The notes beneath the pieces were generated by a model. It did no database searches, was not told the origin of the DNA, and saw nothing but the letters and a program-made list of their open reading frames with translations. Both the position numbers and the translations under genes were made by a program. A stretch of DNA of 64,000 bases, from NCBI GenBank assembly GCA_015055815.1, contig SVHM01000004.1, forward strand, positions 1 to 64,000, given 5' to 3'. Shown here piece after piece: positions 45,681 through 55,102 of this stretch. The stretch is from Clostridiales bacterium (lineage in GTDB: Bacteria > Bacillota > Clostridia > Christensenellales > UBA1242). How positions within the stretch are numbered: position 1 is the first letter of the stretch; each line of letters starts with the position of its first letter.

Positions 45681-48398
45681 TTAATTTTGTTCAGCTGTTT
45701 CATCATCTTGTTCTTGTTTATATTCAGCAATTTTCTTTTGCTTTTTATTATAAATCACTTTTTCGATAAGTTTCTGAATTTCAACAATAGGAACTATAGC
45801 AAATGCACATCCTATTGCTATAAATAGTTCAGAAATTGAAAGAGTAGTCGTTCCGAAGAATGTTTGTAGTCCTGGAATAAATGTTATTGCAGTAAGCACA
45901 AGCCCCGCAAGAACTGCCCAATTCATTTTGCTATTTCCAAATGGATTACTTGCAAATAGTGAAAAATGTGATGACCTACTATTATAAGCATGGAATAATT
46001 GAATAAGAGCAAGAGTAATAAACGCCATTGTCATACCTACTATATGACTACCTATTACGTATTGACCAATACTAAATGATGTCATTGTAAGTAATGTTTG
46101 GAATAAACCCTGAATTAGTATATTTTTTCCCGTATGTCCAGCAAATAATGACGCATCTGCTTTTCTAGGCGGTCTATTCATTATATCTTTTTCTACTTTC
46201 TCTACCCCGAGAGCGAGAGCTGGCAAACTATCTGTAACAAGATTTATCCAAAGTATCATTACTGCACTTAAAAACTCTACTTTTAAGAATATTGTTGCAA
46301 TAAACAAACATAATACTTCAGCAATATTAGCAGAAAGCAAATATTGTACGGCTTTCTTAATATTAGAATAAACTTTTCTTCCTTCTTCAACTGCAGCAAT
46401 AATTGTAGCAAAGTTATCGTCTGCTAATACTATATCAGCAGCACCCTTACTAACATCCGTACCTGTAATACCCATACCAATACCAATATCAGCAGTCTTA
46501 ATTGATGGAGCATCATTAACGCCATCACCAGTCATAGCAACTATAATATTAAATGTCTTGTATACATTTACTATTCTTACTTTATTTTCAGGACTAACCC
46601 TTGCAAAAACTTTATACTTTCTTAAATCTCTTAAGAACTCTTCGTCTGTAAGTTTATCAAGGTCAGCACCCGTTATAGCTTTGTCACCTTTTTTATAAAT
46701 ACCAATTTGACTAGCAATAGCAACTGCAGTATCAAGATGGTCACCAGTTATCATAATAGCTGTCATTCCCGCTTTTCTACAAGTTGCAACAGCCCCTTCA
46801 ACTTCTTTTCTTGGTGGGTCAATCATACCAACAAGACCAACAAATACCAAGTCTTCTTCCAAGTGGTCATGGTCACTCAAATGATGTTTCTTATACGCAA
46901 GACCTAACACTCTTAAAGCATTTGAGCCCATTTCTTTATTAGCTTTCTTAAGTTCAGCAATATCTTCTTCTGTGATATCTCTTTCTTTGTTTAAATGAAG
47001 AATTTTTGTACATCTTGATAGAAGCATATCAAATGCGCCTTTCACAAATGCAATCTTTTTATTTTCATCTGTTTGATGAACTGTTGTCATAAGCTTCCTT
47101 TTACTATCAAAAGGAACTTCATCAATTCTTATATATTTATTTTTAATTTCTTTAGCATTAAGACCAATTTTTCTAGCATATGCTACAAGTGCTGTCTCTG
47201 TAGGATCACCAATTAATTCATTATCCATTCTTTCTTCGGTATCATTACAAAGCACCATACCATGTATAAGTGTATCAACACTTTCGTCAATATTCTTTTC
47301 TTCTCTATAGAATAGCCCCATAGATTTAGTATAAAATTCTTTAACTGTCATTTTGTTTAATGTCAATGTTCCCGTTTTATCAGAACAAATAACTTCACAA
47401 CATCCAAGAGTTTCAACTGCAGGCAAGTTTTTAACAATTGCCTTTCTTTCTGACATTTTCTTTACACCTATTGCCAATACAATAGTAACAACTGCCGGCA
47501 AACCTTCCGGGATAGCGGCTACCGCAATAGCAACTGCCGTCATAAAGCTATCAATTATAGCTTCCATTATTGTCTCATCACCAGTTCTATTAAATATACC
47601 AAATACAAATATTACAAGTGCAATTCCAAGAACAACAAATGATAAAAATTTTGCAGTCTTAGCAAGTTGTTTTTGTAGTGGCGTATCATTTTTCTCTTGA
47701 GTATTAAGCATACCTGCAATTTTACCAACTTCGGTATCCATACCAGTTGCTACAACTATACCACTTCCCCTACCATAAGTTACAACACCTGTACTAAATG
47801 CCATTGTCTTTCTGTCGCCAAGTGGCGTAACATCTGGAAGTTCAGCCATACAATCTTTTTCAGTAGGAACACTCTCACCAGTAAGTGTTGCTTCTTGAAT
47901 TTTAAGTGACTTAGTAGAAATTAATCTTAAATCGGCAGGAACAACATCTCCCGCTTCCAACACAACCAAATCACCAACTACTATATCTTCACACTTAATC
48001 TTAACTATTTCACCATCTCTTATAACTTTGGCAAACGGTTTATTCATCTTGGTGAGTTCTTTCATCGCCTGATCAGCCTTGCTTTCTTGCACCGTTCCAA
48101 TTACAGCGTTAAGTATTACAATAAGTAGAATTATTCCACTATCTATAAGTTCTGTATAATTGCCTTCTACTATTGCAATTACTGCTGAAATTGCCGCCGC
48201 AAATAGCAAAACTATTATCATCAAATCTTTCATTTGTGCAAAAAATCTTTGCATCCAAGTTTTGCTTTTGCCTTCCTGCAAAACGTTCTTTCCATGTCTT
48301 TGAAGTCTAGCCGTCGCTTCTTCGCTTGTTATACCCTTTTCACCGGTATTAAGTTTATTATAAACTTCTTCTAAAGAATAATTATGAAATCCTTTCAC
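45681..48398 (-). CDS. P-type Ca2+-transporting ATPase
   Basis: 905 aa, P2-type (SERCA/PMCA-like) pump. The N-terminal cation ATPase domain is followed by TGES (ATLTGESVP), M4 PEGLP (AAIPEGLPAVVT), phosphorylation motif CSDKTGTLTLNKM, GDGVNDAPS, and M6 NLVTDSLPALALG with the Asn/Asp Ca2+ ligands. The C-terminal half has four further helices. Start is GTG with GGAGAG upstream. Likely exports Ca2+; Na+/K+ or Mn2+ selectivity of this family cannot be excluded. Monocistronic. Confidence 0.92.
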   Translation of the reverse strand: MKGFHNYSLEEVYNKLNTGEKGITSEEATARLQRHGKNVLQEGKSKTWMQRFFAQMKDLMIIVLLFAAAISAVIAIVEGNYTELIDSGIILLIVILNAVIGTVQESKADQAMKELTKMNKPFAKVIRDGEIVKIKCEDIVVGDLVVLEAGDVVPADLRLISTKSLKIQEATLTGESVPTEKDCMAELPDVTPLGDRKTMAFSTGVVTYGRGSGIVVATGMDTEVGKIAGMLNTQEKNDTPLQKQLAKTAKFLSFVVLGIALVIFVFGIFNRTGDETIMEAIIDSFMTAVAIAVAAIPEGLPAVVTIVLAIGVKKMSERKAIVKNLPAVETLGCCEVICSDKTGTLTLNKMTVKEFYTKSMGLFYREEKNIDESVDTLIHGMVLCNDTEERMDNELIGDPTETALVAYARKIGLNAKEIKNKYIRIDEVPFDSKRKLMTTVHQTDENKKIAFVKGAFDMLLSRCTKILHLNKERDITEEDIAELKKANKEMGSNALRVLGLAYKKHHLSDHDHLEEDLVFVGLVGMIDPPRKEVEGAVATCRKAGMTAIMITGDHLDTAVAIASQIGIYKKGDKAITGADLDKLTDEEFLRDLRKYKVFARVSPENKVRIVNVYKTFNIIVAMTGDGVNDAPSIKTADIGIGMGITGTDVSKGAADIVLADDNFATIIAAVEEGRKVYSNIKKAVQYLLSANIAEVLCLFIATIFLKVEFLSAVMILWINLVTDSLPALALGVEKVEKDIMNRPPRKADASLFAGHTGKNILIQGLFQTLLTMTSFSIGQYVIGSHIVGMTMAFITLALIQLFHAYNSRSSHFSLFASNPFGNSKMNWAVLAGLVLTAITFIPGLQTFFGTTTLSISELFIAIGCAFAIVPIVEIQKLIEKVIYNKKQKKIAEYKQEQDDETAEQN

Positions 48399-48430
48399 GA
48401 TACTCTCCTATTTTATCAATACTTAAAACT

Positions 48431-48459
48431 ATTTTAGCAAAATTATTTTTTTTTGTTAA
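48431..48459 (-). promoter_or_regulatory. promoter of the Ca2+-type ATPase gene
   Basis: TTAACA (48459-48454), 17-nt spacer, TAAAAT (48436-48431) on the minus strand, ~33 nt before the GTG. Confidence 0.55.
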
Positions 48460-48600
48460 ATAATTTACTTATGTATTTAAATATATTTATGATTTTTAAT
48501 AAGTTTTGTTTTTATATATAATTTAGCACATGAACATATGTCTATATTTACAAATGCACATACAAACATCTTTATTTTACTTTTTTAAATACCACTTTTA

Positions 48601-48609
48601 TGATATAAT
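48601..48609 (+). promoter_or_regulatory. extended -10 promoter of nrdG
   Basis: TGATATAAT at 48601-48609, then six bases to ATG 48616. No -35 and no Shine-Dalgarno sequence are visible, so the mRNA probably begins at or next to the start codon. Confidence 0.6.
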
Positions 48610-48615
48610 AAAATT

Positions 48616-49299
48616 ATGAGAATAGCAGGAATACAAAAATTATCAATGGTCGATTTTGACGAACATTTATCAGCTACAATATTTACAAGTGGCTGTAATT
48701 TTGCTTGTCCTTTTTGTCACAACTCATCACTTATCGGAAACAACAATGAACTTATTTCTGAAGATGATATTTTAGATTTTTTATACAAAAGAAAAAATAT
48801 GCTTGATGCAGTTTGTATAAGCGGTGGTGAGCCTACCCTTCAAAAAGATTTACCACAATTTATTTCTAAAATAAAAAAAATGGGTTACTTAATAAAATTG
48901 GACACAAATGGTACAAATCCTGACATGATTAAATATTTATATGAGAATAACCTTATAGATTATGTCGCTATGGATATAAAAAACCATATTGAAAAATATC
49001 AGGACATCACTCAAACAAATTTAAACTTAGATAATATTTTAAAATCTATAACTTACATCATGAAGTGTGGCATAGACTACGAATTTAGAACAACCCTTAT
49101 TAATGAATTTCATGAAAAATCGGATATAATTAAAATAGGCAAACTTATCAAATCTGCAAAAAGATATTTTCTTCAAAAATTTGTAGATAGCGAAAATTGT
49201 TTATCAAAAAATTTATCACCAATTCCTAAAGAACAAGCGATTGAATTTCAAGAAATTTTATGCAAATACATCAAAAATACCAACCTTAGGGGATACTAA
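48616..49299 (+). CDS. nrdG: anaerobic ribonucleotide reductase activating protein
   Basis: 227 aa radical SAM enzyme that installs the glycyl radical on NrdD. The cluster motif is GCNFACPFCHN (~32-42, CxxxCxxC); the SAM-binding ISGGEPTL (~73-80) and the IKLDTNGT strand follow. Larger than the shortest NrdG (~155 aa), resembling the clostridial long form. It faces the nrdD-trxB operon and is followed 3 nt later by a cation exporter gene. Likely leaderless. Confidence 0.9.
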   Translation: MRIAGIQKLSMVDFDEHLSATIFTSGCNFACPFCHNSSLIGNNNELISEDDILDFLYKRKNMLDAVCISGGEPTLQKDLPQFISKIKKMGYLIKLDTNGTNPDMIKYLYENNLIDYVAMDIKNHIEKYQDITQTNLNLDNILKSITYIMKCGIDYEFRTTLINEFHEKSDIIKIGKLIKSAKRYFLQKFVDSENCLSKNLSPIPKEQAIEFQEILCKYIKNTNLRGY

Positions 49300-49302
49300 A
49301 CT

Positions 49303-50466
49303 ATGAAATTTTTAAGAAAAATACTAATTAAAAACTATCGTGATACCGACGACCCAAAAGTTAGAAATAGATACGGTTTTGTTGCTGGTATTATAGGAAC
49401 ACTTAGCAATATTATAGTTTTTATCGGAAAATTAATTATCGGACTTTTAACTGCTAGTATTACAATTATCGTTGATGCCGTAAATAGTCTTACCGACGCA
49501 GGAAGTTCACTACTTACAATAATAGGTTTTAAGCTTTCAAGCAAACCCGCAGACAAAGACCACCCGTTTGGTCACGCACGATTTGAATATGTCATGGCAC
49601 TAATTATTTCACTTATTACATTTGGCGCTGGTTTACTTTTCGCCAAATCTTGTATTGAAAAAATTTTTGAGCCACAAGAAATCACAATTAACATAGCAAC
49701 TTATATAATCTTGTCAGTTACTATACTTATAAAAATTTTCCAACTACTTATGTTTAAAGACTTTTCAAAAGCAATTGATAGTGATACTTTAGAAGCATCT
49801 TATGACGACTGCAAAGCCGATTTACTTACAACTATTGGCGTACTATCTTCAGTAATTATAATGGACATATTTACAATCAACATTGACGGATATATCGGAC
49901 TTGCACTATCTATTTTTATAATTTTCACATCTATTAAAATGATAAAAAATAACATAAGCCCATTAATTAGCGAAAAGCCACAAAAAAGATTTGTAAACAA
50001 AATCAAAAAAGAGATTTTGGAATTTGACGGTGTTAACGCAGTTCACGATTTACTTATTCATTCATATGGTGCTGGTTGTTCATTTGCTTCATTTCATATC
50101 GAAGTCCCAACAAGTGCAACACTTCTTGACACACATATTTTAGTAGATAAAATTGAACGTCACTTAGAAGATAAATTTAATTTAAACGTAACAATTCAAG
50201 TCGATCCCATTGACGAAAACAACCCACAAACAAAAGTTATTTCAGATAAAGTTAAAAAATCACTTAGAAAAATGGACAAAAAGCTTAACATCCATAGTGT
50301 AAGAGTTGTATATAAAGAAAATACAATTGATGTAATATTTGATATTTTAGAAGAATTTAATATTTCTCACACAAAAAAAGAAATATTAAAAGTATTAAAC
50401 GAAGAATTTAAAAATGAAAAAATAAAGCATAACTTTATTTTTACAATTGAAAAACCATTTGTATAA
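49303..50466 (+). CDS. cation diffusion facilitator (CDF), probably manganese-type
   Basis: 387 aa. About six membrane helices at ~25-215 are followed by two ferredoxin-like cytoplasmic domains (~220-300 and ~310-385), one more than in short CDFs. Helix 2 has DAVNSLTDAGSS and helix 5 has SYDDCKADLLTT, giving NxxxD and DxxxD metal ligands instead of the His-containing Zn2+ set; this combination fits Mn2+ exporters such as MntE by family knowledge. HPFGHARFEY follows helix 2 as usual. Co-transcribed with nrdG. Metal choice is inferred. Confidence 0.88.
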   Translation: MKFLRKILIKNYRDTDDPKVRNRYGFVAGIIGTLSNIIVFIGKLIIGLLTASITIIVDAVNSLTDAGSSLLTIIGFKLSSKPADKDHPFGHARFEYVMALIISLITFGAGLLFAKSCIEKIFEPQEITINIATYIILSVTILIKIFQLLMFKDFSKAIDSDTLEASYDDCKADLLTTIGVLSSVIIMDIFTINIDGYIGLALSIFIIFTSIKMIKNNISPLISEKPQKRFVNKIKKEILEFDGVNAVHDLLIHSYGAGCSFASFHIEVPTSATLLDTHILVDKIERHLEDKFNLNVTIQVDPIDENNPQTKVISDKVKKSLRKMDKKLNIHSVRVVYKENTIDVIFDILEEFNISHTKKEILKVLNEEFKNEKIKHNFIFTIEKPFV

Positions 50467-50500
50467 AAAAATTGGCATATTAAGTTATGCCAATTTTTTA
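50466..50500. terminator. bidirectional terminator between CDF and trxB genes
   Basis: AAAAAATTGGCATA, loop, TATGCCAATTTTTT; symmetrical A/T tails serve both convergent operons. Confidence 0.9.
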
Positions 50501-50519
50501 CGTTAAATATTATGCCTTT

Positions 50520-51422
50520 TTACAAAGTATTAATATAATTACAAGCAGATGTTCCAGCAACAGCACCATCACTTATAGCTGTTGTTACTTGTCTAACACC
50601 TTTTCTTCTTGTATCCCCTGCAACAAATAATCCTGGAGTTCTAGTAGTAGTCGTTTCATCGCTATCGAAATATCCATCTTTTGTAAGGTCAGCAAGGTTT
50701 GCAAATTTTGCATTATCGGGTATTTGCCCTATTGCTACAAATAGTGGTGTGTTTTCTATAACAAATGTCTCTCCATTATTTTTCTCAAACTTAACACCTT
50801 GAAGTTCATCTTTTCCTATAAGCTCAATCGTTTTTGAGTTTTTTATAATTACTATGTTTTCCCTTTTCTCCACCGCTTTAACTAAGTTATCATCTCCGAA
50901 AAATTTATCAAACATAATAACTAAATTTACTTTTTTACAAATATCACTAAGTAGCAGTGCATATTGAAGAGCTGTATTACCGTCACCTATTAATGTTACT
51001 TCTTTGCCAGTATAAAATGGACCATCACAAAGTGCACAATAGTACACACCTTTACCAATTAAATCTTCTTCATTTGGTAGCCTTAATTTCCTATGTTTAA
51101 CACCATTTGCAATAATTACCGCTTTGCTTTCATAGTTATTAAATTCACCTTGAACTTTGAAGTTATCATCTTTTTCAATCGCTAAAATATTATCAAACTC
51201 AAATTCCACACCAAGAGATGTAATTTGTTCAAACAAATCTTCACTTAGTTTTGGTCCCGAGATTTCTTTGTAAGTTGGATAATTTTCAACTTTAGGTGAC
51301 TGGGCAATTTGCCCACCTATACTACTGCCTTCAATAAGTAAAACTTTTTTACCATTTCTTAAAGCGTAAAGTGCCGAAGTCATCCCCGACACTCCACCAC
51401 CAATTACAATTATATCGTACAT
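50520..51422 (-). CDS. trxB: thioredoxin-reductase-like flavoprotein
   Basis: 300 aa. FAD-binding GGGVSGMTSALYAL (~8-21) and GLFVAGDTRRKGVRQV (~267-282) are clear, and the redox pair is CALC (~132-135). The second nucleotide-binding loop is GDGNTALQYA, but the HRRxxxR motif that binds the NADPH phosphate is absent (IMFDKFFGDD in its place). The electron donor may therefore be ferredoxin or NADH rather than NADPH, as in some clostridial flavin-thioredoxin reductases. The start overlaps the nrdD stop by one base. It probably reduces the thioredoxin-like domain at the end of NrdD. Confidence 0.88.
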   Translation of the reverse strand: MYDIIVIGGGVSGMTSALYALRNGKKVLLIEGSSIGGQIAQSPKVENYPTYKEISGPKLSEDLFEQITSLGVEFEFDNILAIEKDDNFKVQGEFNNYESKAVIIANGVKHRKLRLPNEEDLIGKGVYYCALCDGPFYTGKEVTLIGDGNTALQYALLLSDICKKVNLVIMFDKFFGDDNLVKAVEKRENIVIIKNSKTIELIGKDELQGVKFEKNNGETFVIENTPLFVAIGQIPDNAKFANLADLTKDGYFDSDETTTTRTPGLFVAGDTRRKGVRQVTTAISDGAVAGTSACNYINTL

Positions 51423-53788
51423 TATTTCTTTAATCCTTCAATGTATCTTTTAATATCACTCGCATTATCAAATACTTCTACACCATTTTTAGTTGGTACT
51501 AAAAGTGTTGGTGCTTTTTTAACATTTAATTTATTTGTTAAATCTTTTTCTTCTTCTGCATCAACTGCCACATATTCAATGTTTGCTTTCTCTAGAAGCA
51601 TTTTAACCATTTTACAATTAGGACAAGTCTTTGTATAGAAAAGCATTATATTTTCTACATTTTGACTAGGCTTTGAACATTCACACTCACATTCTTCGTG
51701 TGTTCTTTTTAATTTACTTGTAGCAATTTCATATGTTTTTCTTTCTTTAAATTCTTGAGACTTACCGTCATTCCAGTTTTGAACTGGTCTATAATAACCA
51801 GTAATTCTACTATAAACTTCTGTTGTTGCTCCACATTCTGGACATTCATAATGTTCACCCGCTATATATCCGTGAGTTTTACATACCGAATATGTAGGAG
51901 ACATTGTGTAATATGGAAGTTTATAATTTTCAGCTATTTTTCTAACCAAATTCATTGTTGCTTGCCAGTTTTCAAGTTTTTCACCCAAGAATGCGTGGAA
52001 TACTGTACCAGATGTATAAAGTGTTTGTAAATCATCTTGAATATCAAGTGCTTCAAAAATATCATCTGTATAACCAACAGGCAAATGTGAACTATTTGTA
52101 TAATATGGTGCATTATCGTTTTGAGTAGCAGTGATGATATCTGGATATCTTTCTCTATCGTGCTTAGCAAGTCTAAATGAAGTACTTTCAGCAGGAGTTG
52201 CTTCTAAGTTATACAAATCTCCATATTTTTCTTGATAATCACTAAGCCTTTCTCTCATATGATTAAGAACTTTTTGAGTAAATTCTTGTGCTTTTTTATG
52301 TGTTAAATCTTCAGCAATCCAAATAGCATTTAAACAAGCTTCGTTCATACCAACAAGTCCAATTGTTGAGAAGTGGTTGTCAAAGTTACCTAGATATCTC
52401 TTTGTATAAGGATACAAGCCAACTTCAAGAAGTTTTGTAATTACTTCTCTCTTTGTTTTTAATGACCTAGCCGAAATGTCCATCATTTTATCAAGTTTAT
52501 CAAAGAACTCATCTTCTGTCTTAGATTGATATGCTATTCTTGGCATATTAATTGTAACAACACCGACACTACCAGTACTTTCTCCCGAACCAAAGAAACC
52601 ACCCGATTTCTTTCTTAGTTCTCTTAGGTCAAGTCTAAGTCTACAACACATACTTCTTACATCACTAGGTTCCATATCAGAATTGATATAATTAGAGAAG
52701 TATGGAGTACCATATTTAGTTGTCATTTCAAATAAAAGTTTATTATTCTCAGTCTCAGACCAATCAAAATTACTAGTAATTGAATAAGTAGGAATTGGAT
52801 ATTGGAAGCCCCTACCATTAGCATCACCTTCAATCATTATTTCAATGAAAGCTTTGTTAATCATATCCATTTCTTTCTTACAATCTTTGTATTTAAAGTT
52901 CTGCTCTTTACCACCAACAATAGCATTTAATTCTGCCAAGTCATTTGGTACTACCCAGTCAAGAGTAATATTACTAAATGGTGCTTGAGTTCCCCATCTT
53001 GATGGAGTATTTACACCATACACAAAACTTTGAATACATTGTTTTACTTCTTTATATGTTAAATTATCAGCCTTAACAAATGGAGCAAGATAAGTATCAA
53101 AGCTTGAGAATGCTTGAGCACCCGCCCATTCATTTTGCATAATTCCAAGGAAATTAACCATTTGATTACAAAGTGTAGATAAGTGACTAGCCGGAGTAGA
53201 AGTAATCTTTCCCGGAACACCGCCAAGCCCTTCAAGAATTAATTGTTTAAGCGACCAACCAGCACAATAACCAGTAAGCATAGATAAGTCATGAATATGA
53301 ATATCGGCATTCTTATGAGCATTTTCTATTTCTTTATCATAAACTTCACTTAACCAATAGTTTGCTGTAATAGCACCCGAGTTGCTAAGAATTAAGCCAC
53401 CAACAGAATATGTAACAGTTGAATTTTCTTTAACTCTCCAGTCGGCAAGATTAAGGTATTTGTCAACTGTAGACTTATAGTCCATCATAGTAGATTGAAT
53501 GTTTCTTACTTTCTCATGATCTTTTCTATATATAATATATGCTTTTGCAACATTCTCATAACCGTTAGTCATAAGAACATTCTCAACCATATCTTGAATA
53601 TCTTCAACTGTAGGAATTTTATCTTCAAACTTTTCAATTAAGTTAATTTCAGCAATCTTTGCCATCTTCTTACAGTCTTTGATTTCACCATCCCCTAGAG
53701 CAATCATTGCTTTGGCAATTGCATTTTCAATCCTTCCAATATCATAGTCAACTAATTTTCCATCTCTTTTTCTTACTTTAGTAATCAT
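51422..53788 (-). CDS. nrdD: anaerobic ribonucleoside-triphosphate reductase with fused glutaredoxin-like domain
   Basis: 788 aa. ATP-cone domain (residues ~1-95, starting VRKRDGKLVDYD), then the glycyl-radical catalytic domain. Zn ligands are C...CPEC in the C-terminal part (CKTHGYIAG ... YECPECG), and the glycyl radical loop is SRITGYYRPVQNWNDGK (~662). After a Cys/Glu hinge (HEECECECSK), residues ~707-788 form a thioredoxin/glutaredoxin-like domain with CPNC (~720) and APTLLV with the cis-Pro. It reduces NTPs to dNTPs without oxygen. Usual NrdD proteins end soon after the radical loop, so the tail looks like an added built-in reductant. Confidence 0.94.
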   Translation of the reverse strand: MITKVRKRDGKLVDYDIGRIENAIAKAMIALGDGEIKDCKKMAKIAEINLIEKFEDKIPTVEDIQDMVENVLMTNGYENVAKAYIIYRKDHEKVRNIQSTMMDYKSTVDKYLNLADWRVKENSTVTYSVGGLILSNSGAITANYWLSEVYDKEIENAHKNADIHIHDLSMLTGYCAGWSLKQLILEGLGGVPGKITSTPASHLSTLCNQMVNFLGIMQNEWAGAQAFSSFDTYLAPFVKADNLTYKEVKQCIQSFVYGVNTPSRWGTQAPFSNITLDWVVPNDLAELNAIVGGKEQNFKYKDCKKEMDMINKAFIEIMIEGDANGRGFQYPIPTYSITSNFDWSETENNKLLFEMTTKYGTPYFSNYINSDMEPSDVRSMCCRLRLDLRELRKKSGGFFGSGESTGSVGVVTINMPRIAYQSKTEDEFFDKLDKMMDISARSLKTKREVITKLLEVGLYPYTKRYLGNFDNHFSTIGLVGMNEACLNAIWIAEDLTHKKAQEFTQKVLNHMRERLSDYQEKYGDLYNLEATPAESTSFRLAKHDRERYPDIITATQNDNAPYYTNSSHLPVGYTDDIFEALDIQDDLQTLYTSGTVFHAFLGEKLENWQATMNLVRKIAENYKLPYYTMSPTYSVCKTHGYIAGEHYECPECGATTEVYSRITGYYRPVQNWNDGKSQEFKERKTYEIATSKLKRTHEECECECSKPSQNVENIMLFYTKTCPNCKMVKMLLEKANIEYVAVDAEEEKDLTNKLNVKKAPTLLVPTKNGVEVFDNASDIKRYIEGLKK

Positions 53789-53841
53789 AATTATCTCCTT
53801 TAAAGAAACTTTCTATATTTAGTACAACCGCCAAAAGCGAA

Positions 53842-53897
53842 ATAGCATATCTTGTGGTTGTTAATTTTAGTCTAACACTATATATTGTGGTTGTCAA
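53842..53897 (-). promoter_or_regulatory. nrdD promoter with a pair of NrdR boxes
   Basis: TTGACA (53897-53892), 17-nt spacer, TAGACT (53874-53869) on the minus strand. The spacer holds ACACTATATATTGTGG (53875-53890 on plus), nearly identical to the NrdR box consensus; a second weaker copy, ATAGCATATCTTGTGG (53842-53857), is 33 bp away, three helical turns, as in known NrdR operators. Repression by NrdR at high dATP is inferred. Confidence 0.85.
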
Positions 53898-54139
53898 AAG
53901 AAAAATACATCTTTTGAAAAATTTTAAAAAAATAAAAATTTTGACAATTTAATCAAAATTACGATAAATTTCTTGACACACATAACTCAACACATAAGAC
54001 AAAACTTTCTTTTAACATACTTTCTGTCAGAAACAATAATGATTAAAGACAATACCGACCATTTAATAGTTACATCCACCCACAAAAACCATACTTTGAA
54101 AAGTCAAACTATATTATTTCATAACTAGTAGTAAAATAT
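53898..54139. other. gap upstream of nrdD, no gene seen
   Basis: AT-rich sequence between the nrdD promoter and the terminators of the ROK kinase gene. I found no open frame, tRNA or repeat that I could support. Confidence 0.5.
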
Positions 54140-54203
54140 AAAAAAGTCGTTATTAAATTATAACGACACTTCAAAAATAAAAAAACGGATGCATTATCCG
54201 CTT
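54140..54203 (-). terminator. tandem terminators after the ROK kinase gene
   Basis: On the minus strand GCGGAT, loop, ATCCG, TTTTTTT (54200-54180) is followed by a second hairpin GTCGTTAT/ATAACGAC with TTTTTT (54167-54140). Confidence 0.8.
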
Positions 54204-54204
54204 T

Positions 54205-55095
54205 CTAAACACCACTAAATATAGCTTTAGCACCCATAATCCCCGCTTCATTTTTAAGTACCGCTGGAACTATATCGACCTTATCGCTATTTTTATATCC
54301 ATATTTTAAAGTATAACACTTGTCTTTAACTATTTTTATAATTTCTGGCACATACGATATCCCGCCACCAATTACAATTTTCTTTGGTCTAAAGATATTA
54401 CAAAAGTTTAGTACGCCATCTGCCAAATAATCGGTATATTCATCAATTATTTTTTTAGCAACACTTTCTCCCCTTTTATACCTTTCATAAATCATTTCAG
54501 CAGACAAATCATTATAATCAATTGTATCTGCATACTTATCTCTAGCCATATTAAGAAGTGCTTTATAAGAAACATACTGTTCTAAACAGCCTTTTCTTCC
54601 ACAATTACAATCTTTGCCATTATGAATTAATGTTGTGTGTCCTAGTTCTGAATATCCACGACCACTTTCATATAGTTTGTTATTAATAATAATTCCGCCA
54701 CCAACTCCCGTACCAATTGTAAGAAGTATCATACTATCAACCTTATCTTCCGAACAAAAATATTCGCCAAGCACCGCCATGTCTCCATCATTTCTAACAA
54801 CAACAGGCATTCCCAATTCTTTTTCAATAATATCTTTAAGTGGTACATTTTTTAGTTGCAAATTAACACTCTCAACCACAACTCCATTTTCAACAATTCC
54901 AGGACAACCTATGCCAACTCCTTTAACTTGAGCTTTATCAATATTGTTTTTAGTAATAATATTCTCTATTAAACTTGTTACCTGTTTAACTAAATCAAAA
55001 GTATTAGTAGGAGAAACTATCTTGTCTACTATTTTATCATTTATTAAACCAACTTTAACATTAGTCCCGCCAATGTCCACACCTATTATATACAT
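54205..55095 (-). CDS. ROK-family sugar kinase, probable glucokinase
   Basis: 296 aa. ATP-binding GVDIGGTNVKVGLI (~5-18), substrate segment VVVRNDGDMAVLGEY with catalytic Asp (~103), GTGVGGGIIINNKL, and the ROK zinc motif HTTLIHNGKDCNCGRKGCLEQY (His plus CxCGxxGCxE, ~152-173). Phosphorylates glucose or a related hexose. ATG 55095 with AGGAG five bases upstream; a longer reading overlaps the preceding gene. Seven bases after the secreted metallo-beta-lactamase gene, so co-transcribed. Confidence 0.9.
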   Translation of the reverse strand: MYIIGVDIGGTNVKVGLINDKIVDKIVSPTNTFDLVKQVTSLIENIITKNNIDKAQVKGVGIGCPGIVENGVVVESVNLQLKNVPLKDIIEKELGMPVVVRNDGDMAVLGEYFCSEDKVDSMILLTIGTGVGGGIIINNKLYESGRGYSELGHTTLIHNGKDCNCGRKGCLEQYVSYKALLNMARDKYADTIDYNDLSAEMIYERYKRGESVAKKIIDEYTDYLADGVLNFCNIFRPKKIVIGGGISYVPEIIKIVKDKCYTLKYGYKNSDKVDIVPAVLKNEAGIMGAKAIFSGV

Positions 55096-55102
55096 AATTC
55101 TC

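Noticed and set aside
53898..54139. Search for a small RNA or riboswitch upstream of nrdD
   Set aside because: No conserved motif or stable hairpin beyond the downstream terminators of the neighbouring gene could be recognised.
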